19,434 nucleotides of DNA from an uncultured Candidatus Saccharibacteria bacterium (GCA_937876715.1 CALEGA010000066.1:1-19434); one strand, 5' to 3'; counted from the stretch's first letter, positions 12,718 through 19,343 are shown. The notes: generated by a model from the sequence alone, not told the origin. Numbers and translations: made by a program.

Positions 12718-13422
12718 ATGGGTGGCAAGCGTATTAGACATCTCAAAAGTTTGCTCAGCAAAGTCAAAGCAGTTCGCGCGTGGCAACTCTTTCTGATTTT
12801 TATTTTGCTTGTTTTTGCTTCTGCCACTCTTCTTCGCCTCGACCATATTAAAATGACTAACCTCCGCTCCGCTGTTCTTGAAGCTGACAAGGAAGATAAC
12901 GAAATCGCTCTCGCCGAAGACTTGAACGCACTCAAAGACTTTGTTTTTTCGCACACCGTCGTTAATATCATCGACGACAACGGCAACAAAAAACTCGAAT
13001 TTGGCACCGGCGTCTTCTACCTTGAACAAAGTTACATCCGCGCCGCTTCTACCGCCCTCCGCGAAGCCTCCGAGGCAGAAATTGACGATTCAAATCCCAA
13101 TGGCAACATCTACGCCTCCGTCTCCGCCATCTGTCGTTCGCTCGCTCTCGCCAATGGCTGGAACTGGGACACGCCCGCCTACATTGAATGCTGGCAAACC
13201 GAACTCGCCAAATATCCCGCTGACTCTCTCAACGACGGCACCGTCAAAGTCAAAATCCCCTCCACGGAACTTTATCGCCGCGAATTCACTTCTCCAATCT
13301 GGACACCCAGCCTTGCCGGCTTTGTCGTGCTCATCACAATCATACTAGGTGTTGTAATTTTTATACGTTTTATTATCTGGTTATGCCTAGAAATAACCTT
13401 AAACTTTATGAAAAATTCATAA
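12718..13422 (+). CDS. Two-helix membrane protein with outer domain, unknown function
   Basis: 234 residues. A basic N terminus (MGGKRIRHLK) and membrane helix (about 21-39) lead into an outer domain of about 155 residues, then a second membrane helix (about 197-224) and a short tail. The outer domain begins with a helical, acidic stretch (LRSAVLEADKEDNEIALAEDLNAL, about 49-72 as a whole) reminiscent of pilus-accessory or assembly proteins but with no named motif. Two cysteines face outside (C139 and C158, flanking GWNW) and could form a disulfide; a third (C223) is in the second helix. It stands alone between a divergent Mur ligase gene and the next promoter. No family was recognised. Confidence 0.8.
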   Translation: MGGKRIRHLKSLLSKVKAVRAWQLFLIFILLVFASATLLRLDHIKMTNLRSAVLEADKEDNEIALAEDLNALKDFVFSHTVVNIIDDNGNKKLEFGTGVFYLEQSYIRAASTALREASEAEIDDSNPNGNIYASVSAICRSLALANGWNWDTPAYIECWQTELAKYPADSLNDGTVKVKIPSTELYRREFTSPIWTPSLAGFVVLITIILGVVIFIRFIIWLCLEITLNFMKNS

Positions 13423-13428
13423 AACCTC

Positions 13429-13457
13429 TTGACACCCCTGTCTAAGAATAATAAGAT
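13429..13457 (+). promoter_or_regulatory. Strong sigma-70-type promoter of the 68-residue protein gene
   Basis: TTGACA (13429-13434), a 17-base spacer, and TAAGAT (13452-13457). Transcription should start near 13464, giving a leader of about 26 bases that contains the Shine-Dalgarno site. A consensus -35 is rare in this window; the only other exact TTGACA found upstream of a gene precedes the tRNA-fMet gene. Confidence 0.75.
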
Positions 13458-13472
13458 AAAGATACAATAACT

Positions 13473-13480
13473 AAAGGAGG
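13473..13480 (+). promoter_or_regulatory. Consensus Shine-Dalgarno site AAAGGAGG
   Basis: AAAGGAGG with 9 bases to the ATG at 13490: the best ribosome binding site in the window. Confidence 0.85.
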
Positions 13481-13489
13481 AATAAGCTA

Positions 13490-13696
13490 ATGGCTTATGA
13501 ACATACTAACAGCAAAGGCGTAAAGTACTATCTTCACAAATCCGAAGTTACGCTCCGCGGCGGCAAACCTCAGACTATCTATTTCTTCACTAAGGAAGCT
13601 AAAGGCGGTAAAGGTACTCCTTGCGACTTACCTAGCGATCGCGAAGTCAACGAGAACCCACGCAACGGTTTCTTGACTCTCAAGAAAAAAGCCTAA
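13490..13696 (+). CDS. Small basic conserved protein (68 aa), unknown function, probably highly expressed
   Basis: 68 residues, starting MAYEHTNSKGVKYYLHKSEV, followed by a beta-strand-like TLRGG...QTIYFF pattern and ending in a basic tail (LTLKKKA). One cysteine, no signal peptide and no membrane helix, so it is likely cytoplasmic. I recall similar short proteins recurring in Patescibacteria genomes as hypothetical proteins; this is memory, not a search. It is a single-gene unit with its own TTGACA promoter, a full AAAGGAGG site and a hairpin terminator, which together predict abundant expression, as for small ribosome- or nucleic-acid-associated proteins. Function is not known. Confidence 0.85.
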   Translation: MAYEHTNSKGVKYYLHKSEVTLRGGKPQTIYFFTKEAKGGKGTPCDLPSDREVNENPRNGFLTLKKKA

Positions 13697-13720
13697 GCCT
13701 GAGTCTTTAATTTAGGTACA

Positions 13721-13765
13721 AAAATCCACTTCTCACTAAACCTTTGTGCGAGGTGGATTTTCTTT
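13721..13765 (+). terminator. Intrinsic terminator after the 68-residue protein gene
   Basis: AAAATCCACTTC (13721-13732) pairs with GAGGTGGATTTT (13750-13761), a 12-bp stem with one G-U pair and a 17-base loop, followed by TCTTTA. It separates the small-protein gene from the tRNA gene. Confidence 0.75.
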
Positions 13766-13777
13766 AGGGAGAAAATA

Positions 13778-13795
13778 TGCTATATTATATATAAT
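13778..13795 (+). promoter_or_regulatory. Promoter of the tRNA gene at 13809
   Basis: Two overlapping candidates: TGC-TATATT (hexamer 13781-13786) and TATAAT (13790-13795). The tRNA begins 13-22 bases downstream. No good -35 is visible. Confidence 0.5.
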
Positions 13796-13808
13796 AATCT
13801 GTGGCTAT

Positions 13809-13884
13809 GGGGGCGTAGCTCAGGGGTTAGAGCAGGCGGCTCATAACCGCTTGGTCGTTGGTTCGAGCCCAACCGCCCCCACCA
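13809..13884 (+). tRNA. tRNA with anticodon CAT: probably tRNA-Ile2 (lysidine type), otherwise elongator tRNA-Met
   Basis: 76 bases with encoded CCA. Acceptor GGGGGCG (13809-13815) pairs with CGCCCCC (13874-13880); D-stem GCTC/GAGC; anticodon loop CTCATAA; T arm GTTGG-TTCGAGC-CCAAC. The C11-G24 pair in the D stem excludes initiator identity. The middle of the molecule (AGCAGGCG.CTCATAA.CGC and TTGGTCG) is very close to what I recall of E. coli tRNA-Ile2, whose CAT anticodon is changed to lysidine by TilS so that it reads AUA. Elongator Met remains possible. Confidence 0.9.
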
Positions 13885-13901
13885 CGGATTATTTTTTATT
13901 G

Positions 13902-13910
13902 TGCTATAAT
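13902..13910 (+). promoter_or_regulatory. Extended -10 promoter of the FtsL/DivIC-like gene
   Basis: TGC-TATAAT (hexamer 13905-13910), then AAAGCTA and the ATG at 13918. It starts 18 bases after the CCA end of the tRNA gene. Leaderless start predicted. Confidence 0.68.
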
Positions 13911-13917
13911 AAAGCTA

Positions 13918-14358
13918 ATGGAAAAATATAAAACCAAACTGCGTCGCTTCTATTTCCGCATCAAGCACGACTATCTCTCGTTCGACAACATCGTTTTCTT
14001 CGTCGCTATCGCTGCTTGCTTCTTTTTCACTTACGACTCACTTTCGGCAACCTCGCGCAACTGGGAACTCTCGCAAAAACTCACCACTCGCAAACGCGAA
14101 CTCGCCCTGCTTGACCTTGAAGTCAAAACTATGGAACTAGAAAATGATTACTATCGCTCCGCCGAATACCAAGAACTCTCCGCTCGCGCCAAACAAAACA
14201 AACTCCTCGACGGCGAACATTTAGTCTATCTTCCGGAAAACTCTGAGACCGCTCGCAAAAAATATGACGAAAAACCCGAAGAAACGGTCGAATCACCGGC
14301 ACCATCCAATTTCTCCCAATGGATGTCATTCCTGTTCAGACTTAATGCCAACACCTAA
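13918..14358 (+). CDS. FtsL/DivIC-like septum formation protein
   Basis: 146 residues with a short basic cytoplasmic N terminus, one membrane helix (about 24-40), a coiled-coil-like stretch (about 45-80) and then SAEYQELSARAKQNKLLDGE with HLVYLPE (81-107), matching the DivIC/FtsB/FtsL pattern in which YIE..AR..L.L..PGE..V.L.E follows the coiled coil. Such proteins link early and late steps of divisome assembly outside the membrane. The C-terminal 40 residues are Pro/Glu-rich. The start at 13918 was chosen because it is the first ATG after the -10; a longer frame would run back through the tRNA. The family is likely; which member of the trio it is cannot be decided from sequence. Confidence 0.75.
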   Translation: MEKYKTKLRRFYFRIKHDYLSFDNIVFFVAIAACFFFTYDSLSATSRNWELSQKLTTRKRELALLDLEVKTMELENDYYRSAEYQELSARAKQNKLLDGEHLVYLPENSETARKKYDEKPEETVESPAPSNFSQWMSFLFRLNANT

Positions 14359-14361
14359 ATC

Positions 14362-14390
14362 TTGTCAATTTGCCATAAACCGTTTATACT
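14362..14390 (+). promoter_or_regulatory. Promoter of the TPR-like/pilin operon
   Basis: TTGTCA (14362-14367), a 17-base spacer and TATACT (14385-14390), then TAAATT and the ATG at 14397. The full two-part promoter again points to transcription starting at the start codon. Confidence 0.72.
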
Positions 14391-14396
14391 TAAATT

Positions 14397-14999
14397 ATGG
14401 ATAATGATAATCTTTCGAAAATTCCCGTGAGCGAACTTACGCCGGAAAATCTTAACTCTCTAAAGGGCGACCAGGTTGTTGAAGAACCACGCAAACCCAA
14501 AGCTAGAAAACCACAAGGGAACAACCGACTCCCGCTGCTTATCGCTGGCGCTACTTTACTAATCGGCATTGGCGTTGCTCTTTTCTTCATCTTCCGCAAA
14601 CCCGCTGAGCCTGAAAATCCCACCCCGCAAGAGCCGACCGACGAGCTCGAAGTCGTCTGGTCGCCCTCCGAAGGCTCAACCGACCCTAGCCAGGAATTTT
14701 ATGAACATCACCAAGCTATCGTTGATAGTTCCGAAACTACTCCCGCCGAAAAATTCAGCTCCACTCTCGAAATCGCTAATCTCTACACTACTACTGGACA
14801 CTTCAACGAAGCCGAGGCACTCCTAAACAGCATCGCTCGCGAAAATCTCACTCTCGAGGATCAATTCCGCCTCTACAGTGTCTATCAATACCTTTATGAG
14901 CAATCAGGTAACCCCACTGCGGCCGAAGAATACTCCAAGCTCGTTGACGAAGCGATGAACAAGTACTGGGAAGCGCAACCAAGCGTCAATGAGGAATAA
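14397..14999 (+). CDS. Single-pass membrane protein with TPR-like outer domain (first of three similar proteins)
   Basis: 200 residues: a cytoplasmic, Pro/Lys-rich N terminus (about 1-44), one membrane helix (about 45-66), a Pro/Glu linker, and a helical outer domain (about 95-195). That domain contains paired helices with TPR-like spacing, as in LEIANLYTTTGHFNEAEALL, then QFRLYSVYQYLYEQSGNPTA. There is no cysteine. It is the first gene of an operon that continues through two similarly built proteins to a prepilin-like protein, which suggests a pilus-assembly or envelope scaffold role. The TPR reading is by pattern, not by a profile. The leaderless start is predicted from the promoter position. 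Confidence 0.78.
   Translation: MDNDNLSKIPVSELTPENLNSLKGDQVVEEPRKPKARKPQGNNRLPLLIAGATLLIGIGVALFFIFRKPAEPENPTPQEPTDELEVVWSPSEGSTDPSQEFYEHHQAIVDSSETTPAEKFSSTLEIANLYTTTGHFNEAEALLNSIARENLTLEDQFRLYSVYQYLYEQSGNPTAAEEYSKLVDEAMNKYWEAQPSVNEE
14991..14995 (+). promoter_or_regulatory. Ribosome binding site fixing the start at 15004
   Basis: GAGGA lies 9-10 bases before the ATG at 15004 and inside the end of the preceding gene. An in-frame ATG at 14989 has no such site and is less likely. Confidence 0.65.
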
Positions 15000-15003
15000 C
15001 GGT

Positions 15004-15603
15004 ATGTCCGACCACCCGCCAATCAACCAACTCGACCCATTCGGTGAGAACGAAAACGAATATCAGGTTAAAGAAATTCGCCACTCTCGTTCGCGCAATT
15101 CCGGCAACTTTTTCATCAATTTAATTAACAACGAAGACGAAAAAATCCGCAAACGTAACCGTCTCATTATTTTCGGCGGTCTTACTGTCGCCACCCTCGC
15201 TGTTTTAGCAATTATTTTCATTCCTAAGCTCTCCGCTCCCCAAACTGAGCCCGAACCCGAACCGCTCGTTAACCCAACTGGTCGTGAAGCCGCCTCTAAC
15301 GACAATCTCCCAGCGTTCGACGACCCAGAAACGCGCGCCTATGAACAAGAAAAACTCGACACCGTCCTCGCCCTCCTTACTCAAGACGATTGGGAATATA
15401 CTAATGCTCTTTTCGAAACCATCTTTCCTAATTATCTTGATAATTGCGGTAAATACGATTATTATCGCGCCGCCGTCGTTCTCTCGGAAAACTTTGAAGG
15501 TTTCTCTATCTCTCGCGATACCGCCAGTGCTCGCGCCGAAGATTTGTTCAAGACCTGTGATCGCGCCGCCGAAGAATCTGACCAAGAAAGCTCGTCAAAT
15601 TAA
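15004..15603 (+). CDS. Single-pass membrane protein, helical outer domain with two cysteines (second of three similar proteins)
   Basis: 199 residues from ATG 15004 (chosen for the GAGGA site; ATG 14989 would add 5 residues). Cytoplasmic N terminus with DPFGENENE, a basic stretch, a membrane helix (about 53-73), a Pro/Glu linker (TEPEPEPLVNP) and a helical outer part. The outer part contains LLTQDDWEYTNALFETIFPN followed by CGKYDYYRAAVVLSE, aligned in position with the QFRLYSVYQYLY segment of the preceding protein. Two cysteines (in DNCGKYD and FKTCDRA) are both outside and may pair. The separation from the previous stop is 4 bases; it is probably co-transcribed. Confidence 0.8.
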   Translation: MSDHPPINQLDPFGENENEYQVKEIRHSRSRNSGNFFINLINNEDEKIRKRNRLIIFGGLTVATLAVLAIIFIPKLSAPQTEPEPEPLVNPTGREAASNDNLPAFDDPETRAYEQEKLDTVLALLTQDDWEYTNALFETIFPNYLDNCGKYDYYRAAVVLSENFEGFSISRDTASARAEDLFKTCDRAAEESDQESSSN

Positions 15604-15605
15604 AT

Positions 15606-16085
15606 ATGGAAAATCCTAGCGACGACATCATTCTTCCCGAAGCTGACGCCGAAATCCACGTCGAACCACCAACCTCTAAGCCTAAGAAAACCACGGCTAT
15701 CATTATTATTTCTTCCGTCGTCTTCCTCGCGTTAGCTGGCGCACTCATTTTTATTATCATCCGTAGCTCTAACGATGCTCAACAACCGGAGCCTACTGAT
15801 ATCGATCACCCGACCACGGACACGTTTAAATATGACAATGAGTTCGTCAACGACATCGTCAATCAAGCCGAAGAAAACATTAAAAAAGGTGATTATCTTG
15901 CGGCGCGAGAAGCATTAATAAGCCAAGACATTTTGCCTGAACGTATGACCGCCTCTCAAAAATATCGCTACTATTCAGCGCTTGCCTCGCTCTACGGGGA
16001 AAACGCTCTGAACGAACCCAAGCTTTACGAAAGATACGACGCTCTCGCCGCTCAAAATTTAGAAGCAATTCGGAAAGGAGAATAA
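15606..16085 (+). CDS. Single-pass membrane protein with helical outer domain (third of three similar proteins)
   Basis: 159 residues with an acidic N terminus (MENPSDDIILPEADAEIH), a membrane helix (about 29-52), a short linker and a helical outer domain. VNQAEENIKKGDYLAAREAL followed by SQKYRYYSALASLYGENALN repeats the layout of the first protein (helix, Gly, Asp/His, then Y-R-x-Y-S...LY). No cysteines. The ATG lies 2 bases after the previous stop with no clear Shine-Dalgarno site, so it depends on translational coupling. The next gene starts 1 base after its stop. No named family recognised. Confidence 0.78.
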   Translation: MENPSDDIILPEADAEIHVEPPTSKPKKTTAIIIISSVVFLALAGALIFIIIRSSNDAQQPEPTDIDHPTTDTFKYDNEFVNDIVNQAEENIKKGDYLAAREALISQDILPERMTASQKYRYYSALASLYGENALNEPKLYERYDALAAQNLEAIRKGE

Positions 16086-16086
16086 T

Positions 16087-16917
16087 ATGAAAAAGTTTAA
16101 TCAAAAGCACGGTTTCACCATCATCGAAGTCTCGCTATTCCTTGCCCTTTCCGGCTTTCTGATGATCGGGCTAATAGTCGGCGCCAACATTTCTATCGCC
16201 CGCCAGCGCTACAATGACTCGGTTAATAGCTTTACCGACTTTATCCGCGGCGCTTACACTGATACGCTCAATGTCTCTAACGACCCCGACCAATCCGGTC
16301 GCTCTGGAACCGCTATCTATGGCAAGTTGGTCACTTTTGGCGAACCCAATGCCGGTAAGACAATTTACGCTTACGACGTTGTCGGCAAGGCAATCAGCTC
16401 CTCTGCCGCCACTTCACCTACTGTTTTGGAAATGCTCAAAAACGAGCTAGGAGCCAACATTATCAAATCCGAACAAGGCGCCGGAGGGGTTTACTCCAAC
16501 TCGTTTTACAATATGGCTTCCTACATCATACCGTGGGACGGCGAACTTCAAAACCCAAATAACGCTGATGGCAGCATCAACCACAGCTCCTTCACGGGCG
16601 CCGTTTTAATTGTTCGATCACCTACTACTGGCGGCATCCGCACTTACGTTTACAACGGTACGGTGCCTGAGTTCCATATAGCTACCGACCTCCAAAACAA
16701 TGCCAGTAATCTCTTCAAGACTTTCCTCAACAAACCCGCTTCCGAGCCTCATTTCCAAGAGGGTCAGCTCGATATGTGCCTCGATTCTCCCGACAACAAT
16801 CTCGGCAACCGCCGCAACTTCCGCATCCTTGAACGCGCTAATAACTCCACCGGTGTCACCGTTGTCGGTCTCAACGATACCGATTCTGTCACCGGCAGCA
16901 AATGTCTTGGTCGATAA
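16087..16917 (+). CDS. Type IV pilin-like protein (prepilin with class III signal)
   Basis: 276 residues. MKKFNQKHG-FTIIEVSLFLAL is a classic prepilin signal: short basic leader, cleavage between G9 and F10, N-methylated Phe, Glu at +5 (E14), then a hydrophobic helix to about residue 34. The outer domain is Ser/Asn/Gly-rich and ends with two cysteines (C231 in MCLDSPDN and C273 in SKCLGR) placed like the C-terminal disulfide loop of type IV pilins. AAAGGAG (16074-16080) is 6 bases before the ATG. It is the last gene of the operon begun at 14397. Processing would need a prepilin peptidase, which is not in this window. Pilin-type is clear; major versus minor is not. Confidence 0.88.
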   Translation: MKKFNQKHGFTIIEVSLFLALSGFLMIGLIVGANISIARQRYNDSVNSFTDFIRGAYTDTLNVSNDPDQSGRSGTAIYGKLVTFGEPNAGKTIYAYDVVGKAISSSAATSPTVLEMLKNELGANIIKSEQGAGGVYSNSFYNMASYIIPWDGELQNPNNADGSINHSSFTGAVLIVRSPTTGGIRTYVYNGTVPEFHIATDLQNNASNLFKTFLNKPASEPHFQEGQLDMCLDSPDNNLGNRRNFRILERANNSTGVTVVGLNDTDSVTGSKCLGR

Positions 16918-16941
16918 AATCTTCCTAAACCAAAACATTTA

Positions 16942-16950
16942 TGCTAAAAT
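16942..16950 (+). promoter_or_regulatory. Extended -10 promoter of the second pilin-like gene
   Basis: TGC-TAAAAT (hexamer 16945-16950), then AAAACT and the ATG at 16957. A weak TTCCTA lies 17 bases upstream. Leaderless start predicted. Confidence 0.6.
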
Positions 16951-16956
16951 AAAACT

Positions 16957-17907
16957 ATGAAACTAAGGTCAAAGAAAACTAGGGCTGGCTTTACGCTTGT
17001 TGAGCTTTCTTTTGCTATTGCCTTCATTTCGGTTCTCCTTATCACCATTACTCTCATCACCAACGAAATCGTTTCCATCTACCGCAAAGGCTACTCAATC
17101 AAAACCGTTAACCAAGTCGGTCGCGATATTATTGACGACTTCCAAAACGCCATCACCCAATCTCCTCCTTCGTCTATCTCTTCTTTCTGCTCTCGCTACA
17201 CAGACAGCACAATTAAATCTCATTGTGAATCAGACAAAGGCTTCAAATCTGTTTACCAACAATACTACGCTAAAATTGAAGTTCGCGACAATGATGTCAA
17301 TGGCGTCAACTATCTCCCCACCGGCGGCCTCTTCTGCTCCGGTAAATACAGTTATATTTGGAATACAGGGTATCTTTTTAACAACGAAGGCTCTTACACT
17401 TTCTCTGGTACTGCCACAAAGGAAAGCCTCCGTATTAAAATAAGTTACAGCGTTAATGGAAATGACCCTGACCACGTTAAATTCGCTAACGGTAACTTCC
17501 GCCTTCTTAAAATCGAAGACAGCTCACGCTCTGTCTGTACCGCCGCCATTAAAGCCGTCCAAAACAACAATGACAACTCTTACCCCTCTTCTACCACTGT
17601 CCTCACCGTACCTAGCAGCGCGATCACCTTAACCGAACCTCTCGCTACCGCACCTGAAGAAATGCTCAAGGATACCGACGCAGCGCTCGCTCTCTACGAC
17701 TTCGTCTTGTTTGAGCCCGCTCGTGTCACCACTACTGGACGTCTCCTTTTCTCCGGTTCATTCATTCTCGGCACCATCACCGGCGGCGTTGACATTATGA
17801 CCTCAAGCAACTACTGTAAAGCTCCGTCGAATTTCTCGGCTGACTTTAGCTACTGCGCTATCAACAAATTTAACTTCTCAATTCAAGCATCGGGGAACAA
17901 CAAATAA
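16957..17907 (+). CDS. Minor pilin-like protein (PilW/PilJ-like prepilin)
   Basis: 316 residues with a prepilin signal: basic leader ending RAG, then FTLVELSFAIAFISVLL, with cleavage after G11 and Glu at +5 (E16). A helical neck follows, then a large Ser/Asn-rich outer domain with six cysteines (SFCSRY, SHCESD, LFCSGK, SVCTAA, NYCKAP, SYCAIN), consistent with three disulfides. Length fits the larger minor pilins of the PilW type. Its own -10 element suggests it can be transcribed apart from the operon upstream, though the gap is only 39 bases. It is followed by a PilX-like gene 8 bases after its stop, so the pair is probably an operon. Confidence 0.85.
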   Translation: MKLRSKKTRAGFTLVELSFAIAFISVLLITITLITNEIVSIYRKGYSIKTVNQVGRDIIDDFQNAITQSPPSSISSFCSRYTDSTIKSHCESDKGFKSVYQQYYAKIEVRDNDVNGVNYLPTGGLFCSGKYSYIWNTGYLFNNEGSYTFSGTATKESLRIKISYSVNGNDPDHVKFANGNFRLLKIEDSSRSVCTAAIKAVQNNNDNSYPSSTTVLTVPSSAITLTEPLATAPEEMLKDTDAALALYDFVLFEPARVTTTGRLLFSGSFILGTITGGVDIMTSSNYCKAPSNFSADFSYCAINKFNFSIQASGNNK

Positions 17908-17912
17908 GGAGG
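17908..17912 (+). promoter_or_regulatory. Shine-Dalgarno site unusually close to the PilX-like start
   Basis: GGAGG (within AAGGAGG) lies only 3 bases before the ATG at 17916, shorter than the usual 5-9. No other in-frame start is close by. Confidence 0.6.
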
Positions 17913-17915
17913 ACT

Positions 17916-19283
17916 ATGCTTAGACCTAAACCTAAATTCAAAAAAGGTGCCACTTCGATTTACGTCGTCGTCATCGCTACCTTACTATTCAGCGTAGTCA
18001 CGGTTAGCTTCATTCGTATCATCATCAACGAAACCGCTAAGACTACTGGCGATGAACTCGCTCAATCCGCCTATGACTCCGCCCTCGCTGGCGTCGAAGA
18101 CGCTAAAGCCGCCCTGAAACAATACTATGAGTGCACCGACGCCGACAACAACGAAGCTCCTTGCGACCGCATTCGCAGAGTTTTTGACGATGCGACTAAC
18201 GGCTTCCATTCGTCAGACACTGGCTTCTGCGACACTATTTCTCAGGCACTTGGTCGCATCTCCGAAAGTCAAAACGAAGAAGTTTTAGTTAAGGAAGAAT
18301 ATGACAGCACTATCACCGACGAAAACATTGTTCAAGCCTACACTTGCGTCATCGTTGACAACACTCCACCTAATTACCTCACTACACTAGACTCCGGCAA
18401 CACCATTCGTGTCATCCCACTTAAAACCGATAATCCTAACAGCATCACTGGCGTCCGCATTTCTTGGTATAGCGACCAAGACGGGCCAAGCTCCGGCTAT
18501 CACTACCTTTATGAGCAAAACTCTAATAGATTTACATCGCTAGGCAACGGTAACAGTACGCCAGTTCCGCCGACTATCTCTGCTCAAATCATTCAGACCG
18601 CCGAAACATTCACTGTCGCTCAGTTTAATAATTCCGAAAGCAACGCCACTAACCGTGGTACGGTCTTCCTCACGCCGGTATCGCCAAGCAGTACAAGCTC
18701 CGACGCGAAAGTTCATATCCCTCAGGCGACTCTCATCAGCTCCAACAACCACAATTACAACCGCTCAGATAATAACCAACCTCAAAAAATTAAATGCGAA
18801 AATCATAGCCTCTCCGAAACCTACGCTTGCGTTGCCTCAATCGAAATCCCGTCGCCAATTCCTAATGCTGGCAACAGCAACCGTAATGCCGACACGTTTT
18901 TCCTCGTCCTCGCGCTCCCATACGGCAAACCAAAAACAAGCGTCGCCGTTGAACTTTGTACAGATGGACTCGAGCCGGGTGGCGGTGACGGCAGCGCCCG
19001 TGGCGATTGCCGCAAATCTGACGGCAGCAAATCTATTGCCGACTTCAAAGATGTCCAAATCGCCGTCGATTCCACCGGTCGTGCCAACGATATGTATTCC
19101 CGTGTCGAAGCTCGCGTTGAATTTAACGACATCTACTTCCCTTATCCGGAATACGCCATTCAAGCCACCGGCAACGGCGATGACGCCATCAAGAAAAACT
19201 TCTACGTCACCAGCAACTGCATTAAAAATGAAAACGGCACCGCAACGCCCTGCGGCAGCGACACCGGTACTGGCAACAGCTAG
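17916..19283 (+). CDS. PilX/GspK-like minor pilin protein, cysteine-rich
   Basis: 455 residues. A basic leader (MLRPKPKFKKG) is followed by ATSIYVVVIATLLFSVVTVS, a hydrophobic helix starting after G11, and then AQSAYDSALAGVEDAKAALK (49-68), which is very similar to the region after the helix in PilX-type proteins. The +5 residue is Tyr (Y16), not Glu, as in GspK-type pseudopilins that cap the filament tip. The outer domain has ten cysteines, several in short-loop pairs (ECTDADNNEAPC; LCTDG...DCRK; NCIKN...PCGSD). The middle has Ser/Thr/Asn-rich stretches. It probably forms a tip complex with the preceding pilin-like proteins. Cleavage after G11 is likely but not certain, since the +1 residue is Ala. 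Confidence 0.8.
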   Translation: MLRPKPKFKKGATSIYVVVIATLLFSVVTVSFIRIIINETAKTTGDELAQSAYDSALAGVEDAKAALKQYYECTDADNNEAPCDRIRRVFDDATNGFHSSDTGFCDTISQALGRISESQNEEVLVKEEYDSTITDENIVQAYTCVIVDNTPPNYLTTLDSGNTIRVIPLKTDNPNSITGVRISWYSDQDGPSSGYHYLYEQNSNRFTSLGNGNSTPVPPTISAQIIQTAETFTVAQFNNSESNATNRGTVFLTPVSPSSTSSDAKVHIPQATLISSNNHNYNRSDNNQPQKIKCENHSLSETYACVASIEIPSPIPNAGNSNRNADTFFLVLALPYGKPKTSVAVELCTDGLEPGGGDGSARGDCRKSDGSKSIADFKDVQIAVDSTGRANDMYSRVEARVEFNDIYFPYPEYAIQATGNGDDAIKKNFYVTSNCIKNENGTATPCGSDTGTGNS

Positions 19284-19296
19284 AAACCCCGAACCC

Positions 19297-19325
19297 TTGA
19301 CAAAATTCACCTCGTGGTATATACT
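19297..19325 (+). promoter_or_regulatory. Consensus promoter of tRNA-fMet
   Basis: TTGACA (19297-19302), a 17-base spacer and TATACT (19320-19325). The predicted start is near 19332, 12 bases before the tRNA. The spacer and -10 contain CGTGGTATA, shared with promoters at 9397 and 12679. Confidence 0.8.
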
Positions 19326-19343
19326 AAACACATTCTTTAACAT

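Noticed and set aside
13746..13931. 61-codon open frame spanning the tRNA gene
   Set aside because: It reads through a complete tRNA with all arms intact and through the promoter of the next gene.
18837..19343. 168-codon open frame on the minus strand opposite the PilX-like gene
   Set aside because: A shadow caused by the pyrimidine-rich codon choice of the plus-strand gene; no promoter or ribosome binding site, and no recognisable protein.
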